This document shows, in pieces, positions 6,693-11,391 of a stretch of DNA of 11,391 nucleotides. Position 1 is the stretch's first letter, and the number at the start of each line of letters is the position of its first letter. The position numbers and the translations under genes were made by a program. Source of the stretch: Methylophilaceae bacterium UBA6140 (GTDB lineage: Bacteria; Pseudomonadota; Gammaproteobacteria; Burkholderiales; Methylophilaceae); NCBI GenBank assembly GCA_002423265.1, contig DIVE01000004.1, forward strand, positions 2,554 through 13,944, in the 5' to 3' direction. The notes under the pieces were generated by a model. The model was given only the letters and a program-made list of their open reading frames with translations. It ran no database searches and was not told the origin of the DNA.

Positions 6693-9137
6693 ATGATCGA
6701 TCTCGATGAAAAAGAATTTACATGGTTAAACCCGCCCTATTTCGACCCGGTCGGGCAGGATGACGCCAGCGACTGTCTGATTTACCTGCAAAACGGCGAA
6801 AAGCATTTCGGCAAGCTCAATGGCTTGAAGGAGGAGCCGGCCGCCATCGAATTCCTTTCGACCGCAGAATATACGCCGAGGCTCGTCGAGCTGGCCGAGA
6901 TCAAAATGATCCGTCTGGTCAAACCCTCTGAATTCAGCAAGAAATCCTACTCACTCGAGTCACGGGCCGATAGCTTTCATCCGCCCTCGGAGCGGCAAAT
7001 CTTTCGTATCGAGTTCAACGACAACCAGATACTCAAGGGCGAAACGCTGGGGTTCGTTACCGGCAATGAAGGCCTGTTCCTGTTCCCGGTCAAAAACGAG
7101 TTTTCGGTCATCCGCTATTTTTTTCCGTTCGCGGCCATGAAGACTTATCAGATCGGCGAGAAGATCGGGCAGATTCTGGTCGACGAAAAGCTGACCGATC
7201 AGCGCAAGGTCGATGAAGCACTGGACGAACAGGTCAAACTCCGGAGCCAGAAGGTAGGCAGCTATCTCACCGAGCACAAGATCATCAATGCGGAGCAGCT
7301 GCACCAGGCCATCAAGCATCAGGAAGGGCAGCCCGTACTCAAGCTGGGCGAGGCGCTGTTGCAACTCGGCCTGATCGACCAGCAGCAGTTGGAAGCAGCG
7401 CTGGAGCAACAAAAAGCCAATCGCAGTGTGCAACTGGGTCAGATTCTGATCAACATGAAGATCATCGACAGCAACAAGCTGAAAGAAGTGCTGGCGAAGA
7501 AAATGGGCATCCCTTTCGTCGGGTTGACCAATTTCAATTTCGAAACTGTGGCGACAAAACTGATCGACGCCAGCGTGGCCAGGCGCTTCCCGCTAATTCC
7601 CTTGTGTCTGGAAGGCAACAAGCTGGTGATTGCGCTGGAAGACCCGCTCAATTTCGAGGCGCTCAAATACGTCAAGTTTCTGACGCAGAAAATCGTCGTT
7701 CCGGCCATGGCACTGCACGAAGAAATCGTCGAGGCAATCAACCGCGTATATACCGAAGACGATGCCTCGGCACCGCTGGAATTCACCCCGCGCAGCGAAT
7801 ACATGCTGCACGATGCACCGGCAGCGCCGCAAACGCGAATGGATGAGCTGACACTGAAACTCTCGCTGGAACAACAAGACCAGAAGCCGCTGAAGGAGAT
7901 TGCCGCAGAATCCGACAGTGCGCTGGTCAAGATTGTCGACAAGATGATCATGGATGCGTCAGTCCAGGGCGTTTCCGACATCCACATCGAAGGCACAACC
8001 AGAGGCAAGAACGCGCATGTGCGGTTCAGAAAAGACGGCTCGCTTTTTCTTTACACCGATATTCCGAGCAAGTTCAAGAATGCGCTGATCTCCAGAATCA
8101 AGGTCATGGCGCAACTGGACATCTCGGAAAAAAGAAAGCCGCAGGACGGCAAGATCAACTTCCACCACGGCAAATCCAGGCATCTGGAACTGCGCGTGGC
8201 AACCATCCCGACCAACAACCATACCGAAGATGTGGTGCTACGGCTGCTGGAATCCGCCAAACCGGTCAGTATCGAGTATCTCGGCCTTTCGCCTGCCTTG
8301 CGCGACAGCCTCGGCAAGGTGATCGCACGGCCGCACGGATTGATTCTGGTTTGCGGGCCGACCGGCTCCGGCAAAACCACGACACTGCACGCGCTGATCA
8401 ACAAGATCAACACGCCGGACAAAAAAATCTGGACGGCGGAAGACCCGGTCGAGATTACCCAGCCCGGCCTCTCACAGGTACAGATCAATCCGAAAATCGG
8501 CCTGACCTTCGAAGTCGCGATGCGCAGCTTTTTGCGGGCCGACCCGGATATCATCATGGTCGGCGAAATACGGGACCGTGAGACGGCAGACATCGTGATC
8601 GAAGGCTCGCTCACCGGCCATCTGGTGTTTTCCACCATACACACCAACAGCGCAACCGAAACCCTGATCCGCCTGCTTGATCTGGATATCGACCCTTTCA
8701 ATTTCGCCGATGCCTTGCAGGCCATTCTGGCGCAACGGGTGGTGAAATCGCTATGCAGGGAATGCAAATCACCCTATCTCGCCAGTGATGATGAGCTGGA
8801 TGAACTGGCTGACGAATATTGCACCGGTACCGCTCTTGACCCGAAGCGGCTACGACAGGCATGGCAGAAAGCCTATGGCAAGGATGGAAAACTGCAGCTG
8901 TTCAAGGCAGCGGGGTGCCCGCACTGCAAGAACAGCGGCTTCGCCGGACGCGTCGGCATTCACGAGCTGCTGATCATCGACGACGAGCTGAAAAGGCTGA
9001 TTCACAAACGCGCCAGCACCGAAGAGATGCTCAAACACGCGAGAGCGCATGGCATGCTGACATTGAAACAGGACGGTATTCTGAAAGTTTTGAGCGGCAT
9101 CACCCAGATTGCTCAGGTACGGGCGCTGGCAGTTTAG
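6693..9137 (+). CDS. PilB/GspE/MshE-family assembly ATPase with four MshEN-like repeats
   Basis: Cytoplasmic hexameric-type ATPase that drives pilus or pseudopilus extension, 814 residues against about 500-600 for typical GspE/PilB. Residues 27-75 and 102-154 are two similar beta-rich modules of unknown function. Residues 157-270 hold four 24-residue motifs at a 30-residue period, followed by a GspE N-terminal domain (about 271-352). The motor core has Walker A GPTGSGKTT (555-563), Asp box TAEDPVEI (581-588), Walker B IIMVGEIRD with Glu625, and His box with His643/His650. Four cysteines, Cys688/Cys691 and Cys742/Cys745, form the zinc site seen in GspE/PilB. All catalytic residues are intact. 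GGTGA (6683-6687) lies five bases before the ATG. No pilC, pilin or peptidase gene adjoins it, so it is an orphan here. Family is certain; whether it serves a pilus or a secretion system is open. Confidence 0.95.
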   Translation: MIDLDEKEFTWLNPPYFDPVGQDDASDCLIYLQNGEKHFGKLNGLKEEPAAIEFLSTAEYTPRLVELAEIKMIRLVKPSEFSKKSYSLESRADSFHPPSERQIFRIEFNDNQILKGETLGFVTGNEGLFLFPVKNEFSVIRYFFPFAAMKTYQIGEKIGQILVDEKLTDQRKVDEALDEQVKLRSQKVGSYLTEHKIINAEQLHQAIKHQEGQPVLKLGEALLQLGLIDQQQLEAALEQQKANRSVQLGQILINMKIIDSNKLKEVLAKKMGIPFVGLTNFNFETVATKLIDASVARRFPLIPLCLEGNKLVIALEDPLNFEALKYVKFLTQKIVVPAMALHEEIVEAINRVYTEDDASAPLEFTPRSEYMLHDAPAAPQTRMDELTLKLSLEQQDQKPLKEIAAESDSALVKIVDKMIMDASVQGVSDIHIEGTTRGKNAHVRFRKDGSLFLYTDIPSKFKNALISRIKVMAQLDISEKRKPQDGKINFHHGKSRHLELRVATIPTNNHTEDVVLRLLESAKPVSIEYLGLSPALRDSLGKVIARPHGLILVCGPTGSGKTTTLHALINKINTPDKKIWTAEDPVEITQPGLSQVQINPKIGLTFEVAMRSFLRADPDIIMVGEIRDRETADIVIEGSLTGHLVFSTIHTNSATETLIRLLDLDIDPFNFADALQAILAQRVVKSLCRECKSPYLASDDELDELADEYCTGTALDPKRLRQAWQKAYGKDGKLQLFKAAGCPHCKNSGFAGRVGIHELLIIDDELKRLIHKRASTEEMLKHARAHGMLTLKQDGILKVLSGITQIAQVRALAV
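7161..7502 (+). repeat. Four tandem MshEN-type motifs encoded at a 90-bp period
   Basis: Within the assembly ATPase, residues 157-180, 187-210, 217-240 and 247-270 each follow the pattern [KQ]-hydrophobic-G-x2-L-x6-[LI]...[LV]-x2-[AV]-[LI]-x2-[QK], with six-residue spacers. The third copy, KLGEALLQLGLIDQQQLEAA, is closest to the known c-di-GMP-binding motif (RLGxxL...G...L...L..Q). Copies 1, 2 and 4 have Lys where the motif has its middle Gly, and copy 4 ends in Lys instead of Gln. The DNA copies have diverged, so this is an old duplication. Confidence 0.8.
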
Positions 9138-9179
9138 CCCGGATATCTCACCGGATCACGGGACGATGACGAGGAAGTT

Positions 9180-9234
9180 TGCGCGCAGATTCGCGCACCT
9201 CGCGCCAAGCCAACAGCCGAGGCTCCTGGCGCGA
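9180..9234. repeat. Two adjacent hairpin-forming inverted repeats
   Basis: TGCGCG-N6-CGCGCA (9180-9197) is directly followed by TCGCGCCA (9200-9207) pairing with TGGCGCGA (9227-9234). The second stem continues inward with AGCC (9208-9211) pairing with GGCT (9221-9224), giving about 12 base pairs with a two-base bulge. The pair begins 43 bases after the ATPase stop. It has no T-run, so the options are a Rho-independent-like RNA stabiliser, a REP-like dispersed repeat, or part of a structured RNA. Confidence 0.55.
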
Positions 9235-9284
9235 AGCGGGGGTGTGAAGATGCGGCAAAATTCCCGTAAGCGCGCGTGAAAGCT

Positions 9285-9304
9285 ACCGGTAGAAACCGGT
9301 TTTC
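9285..9304 (+). terminator. Weak terminator-like hairpin
   Basis: ACCGGT-AGAA-ACCGGT (9285-9300) forms a 6-bp stem with a four-base loop and is followed by TTTCG. The T-run is short, so termination would be inefficient. It is the only candidate stop for the ATPase transcript, about 150 bases after its stop codon. Confidence 0.3.
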
Positions 9305-9409
9305 GTTCCGATGCCCGGCAAGCCTGCATTCGTGAGATTTCCCGCCCGCTTCAGAGCCGGTATGGTGAAATATCCAGGCTAGCTCTGAATTCTCGTCTTT
9401 CTGCATCTT

Positions 9410-9437
9410 TTGACAATCAGGCCATCAGGTATACATT
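9410..9437 (+). promoter_or_regulatory. Sigma-70-type promoter for the CHASE/GGDEF gene, with operator-like repeats
   Basis: A perfect -35 TTGACA (9410-9415) is followed after 16 bases by TACATT (9432-9437), four of six matches to -10. The spacer contains ATCAGG twice (9416-9421 and 9424-9429). TCAGG at 9425-9429 also pairs with CCTGA at 9439-9443 across the -10 box, the usual position of a repressor site. The leader would be about 125 bases. Confidence 0.55.
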
Positions 9438-9492
9438 GCCTGAATGTTTCAATAACTAATGACAGTTGATGCTCCGGCCGGTTGCGGCTAGC

Positions 9493-9510
9493 GCATGAAT
9501 CTGCATGAAT
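9493..9510 (+). repeat. Direct repeat GCATGAAT x2 at a 10-bp period
   Basis: GCATGAAT occurs at 9493-9500 and 9503-9510, one helical turn apart, followed by a run of seven T (9513-9519). It lies in the leader about 60 bases before the start codon of the CHASE/GGDEF gene. It may be a binding site on one DNA face, or a slipped duplication. Confidence 0.4.
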
Positions 9511-9568
9511 GGTTTTTTTCTAATTAAACGATCTCGCGCAAGCCGCTCCGGGTAGATAAATAACAAGC

Positions 9569-11391
9569 ATGAAAAATCGTCTGTTCCACAGCGTATGGCC
9601 AGCCATTCTGATCAGCACCATGATGCTGACTGCCACCCTGTTCTATTGGCAGAAACAGGAAAGAGAAACCGCCGAAAAGCGCCAGTATGCGTTCACCAAC
9701 ACTGCTGACCAGATCAGCAGCCACATCAGTAACCGTCTGACCAGTTACGAACTGATCCTGAACGGGGTCAAGGGTCTTTACGAGAGCAGCGATAATGTCA
9801 CGCCTGAAGATTTCAGCCAATATGTCAAAGCACTCAGGTTCTTAGAAACCAGCCGCGGCATGCAGGGGATTGCCGTGGTTCTGCTGGTAACAGAACAGGA
9901 GCGTGAGCGCCACGAGGCGGAAATGCGTCGCCATGGCTTTGCCGGTTACAGCATCCGGCCCGCTGGCGAACGCTCAAGCTATGCACCGCTGATCATGATC
10001 GAGCCTTACGCCGGCGCCAACATCAATGTCATCGGCTACGACCTCTTCACCAATGCCGCCGCCAGGCCGGCACTTGAACTGGCGCGTGATACTGCGAAAC
10101 CCGCATTGACCGGACGCATCAAGCTGGTACAGGATCCGCCCGGGGCCGAGCCCACCTCCACCGTAATGTATGCGCCCATTTTCAGGAAAGGCGCCAGCGC
10201 AGACACACTGGAAGAACGCCGGCAGTTCATCGCCGGTTGGGTCAGCGGTCCTTTCCGCTTCCGCGATATGGTGCAGAGTCTTTCCGGCATGATGGACCCC
10301 ACCATCAATCTGCATATTTACGAGGGCAGCGACCCCAGCAGCGGCGCGCTCATCTTTGGTGATAAATCCCCCGGCCGGGTCGGCCTTCACAACGGTCTCT
10401 ATGCCACCCGCCTGGTCGAGCACGGCGGCAAACAATGGACGCTGGCGATGTACACCACACCAGCTTTCAATGACCGCTTCTATGACCGCAAACACGGTTT
10501 GGTCGTCATGATCGCCATTGCCCTCAGTCTGATCAGCGGCTGGCTAGTCTGGCTCTTGAGTACTGCACGCGAACGGGCGGTAACGCTGGCTGAGGAAATG
10601 ACCAGAGAACTGCGTGAAACTCAGGCTTCGCTGGAAAGTACATTGAACGCCATTCCCGACCTGCTGTTCGAGTGGGGTCTTGATGAACGTATCTACAGTT
10701 ACAGAACTTCGCGCCATGAGCTGCTGGTCACTGCGCCGGAAAATTTTCTCGGCAGAAAATTATCTGAGGTGCTGCCGGCCGATGCTGCCGCAGTCTGCCG
10801 GGCAGCGATGCAAGAGGCGATGGCGCATGACACCTCGACCGGCAAGCGCTATGCAGTGGCGTTGCCGCAAGGTCTGACTTGGTTCGAACTCTCGCTCGCG
10901 CGCAAGCACAACCACCCCGACAGCGACCCGCACTTTGTTGCCCTGGTGCGCGACGTGACGGCACGTGTAGAATCGGAACAGATTATGCGCCTGCATGCGA
11001 CGGTATTCGAATCGAGCCGCGAGGGTTTCGTCATTACCGATGCCGACAACATCATCATTTCCATCAACCGCGCATTCACCGAAATTACCGGCTATTCCAT
11101 GGATGATGTGATCGGCAAGACGCCTTCCCTGCTTCACTCAGGGCGGCAGAACAAGAGGTTCTACGAGGCCATGTGGAGCAGCCTGCAGCAGAAGCAATAC
11201 TGGCAGGGCGAAATCTGGAACCGGCGCAAAAACGGCGAAGTCTATCCGGAATGGCTGAGCATCAGCGTAGTAGTTGACGAGCAGGGCAAGATCGTCAATT
11301 ACGTTGGGGTATTCTCCGACATCAGTCAGTTCAAGAAAGCCGAGGAAACAATACACACCCTCGCCTTCTATGACATGCTGACCGAGTTGCC
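9569..11391 (+). CDS. CHASE-PAS-PAS-GGDEF sensor, probable diguanylate cyclase (3' partial)
   Basis: Inner-membrane sensor predicted to make cyclic-di-GMP; 607 complete codons are visible before the window ends. The frame is stop-free from ATG 9569. A first membrane helix (about 9-26) and a second (about 310-330) bracket a periplasmic CHASE domain (about 60-240), recognised from MQGIAV, YAPLIMIEPY, GYDLFTNAAARPALELA and MYAPIF in the right order. Two PAS domains follow (about 355-465 and 472-590); the second has FVITDADNIII and FTEITGYS and ends in the usual SDISQFKKAEE. The last residues, LAFYDMLTEL, are the conserved entry to a GGDEF domain, so the catalytic part and any EAL domain lie beyond the window. 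CHASE domains bind small extracellular ligands. No clear ribosome-binding site precedes the ATG. The gene has its own predicted promoter. Confidence 0.92.
   Translation, partial: MKNRLFHSVWPAILISTMMLTATLFYWQKQERETAEKRQYAFTNTADQISSHISNRLTSYELILNGVKGLYESSDNVTPEDFSQYVKALRFLETSRGMQGIAVVLLVTEQERERHEAEMRRHGFAGYSIRPAGERSSYAPLIMIEPYAGANINVIGYDLFTNAAARPALELARDTAKPALTGRIKLVQDPPGAEPTSTVMYAPIFRKGASADTLEERRQFIAGWVSGPFRFRDMVQSLSGMMDPTINLHIYEGSDPSSGALIFGDKSPGRVGLHNGLYATRLVEHGGKQWTLAMYTTPAFNDRFYDRKHGLVVMIAIALSLISGWLVWLLSTARERAVTLAEEMTRELRETQASLESTLNAIPDLLFEWGLDERIYSYRTSRHELLVTAPENFLGRKLSEVLPADAAAVCRAAMQEAMAHDTSTGKRYAVALPQGLTWFELSLARKHNHPDSDPHFVALVRDVTARVESEQIMRLHATVFESSREGFVITDADNIIISINRAFTEITGYSMDDVIGKTPSLLHSGRQNKRFYEAMWSSLQQKQYWQGEIWNRRKNGEVYPEWLSISVVVDEQGKIVNYVGVFSDISQFKKAEETIHTLAFYDMLTEL

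Larger units (their letters stand above)
9138..9568. other. 431-base intergenic region with hairpins, promoter and repeats
   Basis: No convincing gene was found on either strand. The first part (9150-9310) is GC-rich and palindromic, with hairpins at 9180-9197, 9200-9234 and 9285-9300. The second part (9361-9568) is more AT-rich and holds the promoter and repeats listed separately. A minus-strand open frame at 9134-9406 crosses the hairpins but lacks a ribosome-binding site. The composition change near 9360 suggests two parts of different origin: a structured element after the ATPase gene, then the control region of the last gene. Confidence 0.6.

Noticed and set aside
8051-8767. Long minus-strand open frame (238 codons) opposite the assembly ATPase.
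   Set aside because: It is antisense to the most conserved motor region, where the + strand has Walker and His motifs. Its Ser/Arg-rich composition is typical of a shadow frame.
9140-9310. c-di-GMP (GEMM) riboswitch before the GGDEF gene, suggested by context.
   Set aside because: The hairpins do not show the conserved GEMM core sequence or tetraloop-receptor layout, and they lie upstream of the predicted promoter rather than in the leader.
9134-9406. Minus-strand open frame of 90 codons in the intergenic region.
   Set aside because: It has no ribosome-binding site, overlaps the ATPase 3' end, crosses strong hairpins, and has a low-complexity Ser-rich end. It is more likely a by-product of GC-rich sequence.

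Overview
The window looks like chromosomal DNA of a Gram-negative proteobacterium, most likely a betaproteobacterium. This is inferred from the moderately high GC content, the style of the regulatory proteins, and the mix of long periplasm-sensing kinases with a type IV pilus/type II secretion-type ATPase. No rRNA, tRNA, transposase, phage gene or CRISPR array was seen. All convincing genes lie on the + strand.

Left part (1-1929): the end of a polar amino-acid ABC transporter operon. The first gene is cut by the window edge. Its reading frame runs upstream of the first visible ATG and encodes a family-3 solute-binding motif joined directly to a HisM/GlnP-type permease, so it is a binding-protein/permease fusion. 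It overlaps (ATGA) a GlnQ-type ATPase that carries an extra C-terminal domain of about 125 residues resembling a degenerate GHKL (RsbW-like) fold.

Middle part (2021-6415): a phosphorelay pair. A 1073-residue hybrid histidine kinase (periplasmic family-3 solute-binding sensor, one membrane helix, PAS, HisKA, HATPase, REC, HPt, extra C-terminal helical domain) is followed 51 bases later by a REC-HD-GYP response regulator, a predicted cyclic-di-GMP phosphodiesterase with its key residues in place. The sensor and the neighbouring transporter belong to the same ligand-binding family, so both may respond to an amino-acid-like solute.

Right part (6416-11391): an intergenic stretch with a good sigma-70 promoter and a possible minus-strand gene remnant leads to an 814-residue PilB/GspE/MshE-type assembly ATPase. 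Its N-terminal half holds two similar beta-rich modules and then four 24-residue motifs spaced exactly 30 residues apart, which resemble the cyclic-di-GMP-binding motif of MshEN domains. A 431-base intergenic region follows, with strong hairpins, a TTGACA promoter and repeats. The last gene is a CHASE-PAS-PAS protein cut just as a GGDEF (diguanylate cyclase) domain begins.

Taken together, the window holds a predicted c-di-GMP degrader under phosphorelay control, a probable c-di-GMP maker with its own extracellular sensor, and between them an ATPase with what looks like an expanded c-di-GMP receptor. The inferred picture is a nutrient-responsive c-di-GMP circuit acting on a pilus or secretion motor. 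The link between the parts rests on gene order and domain content only.
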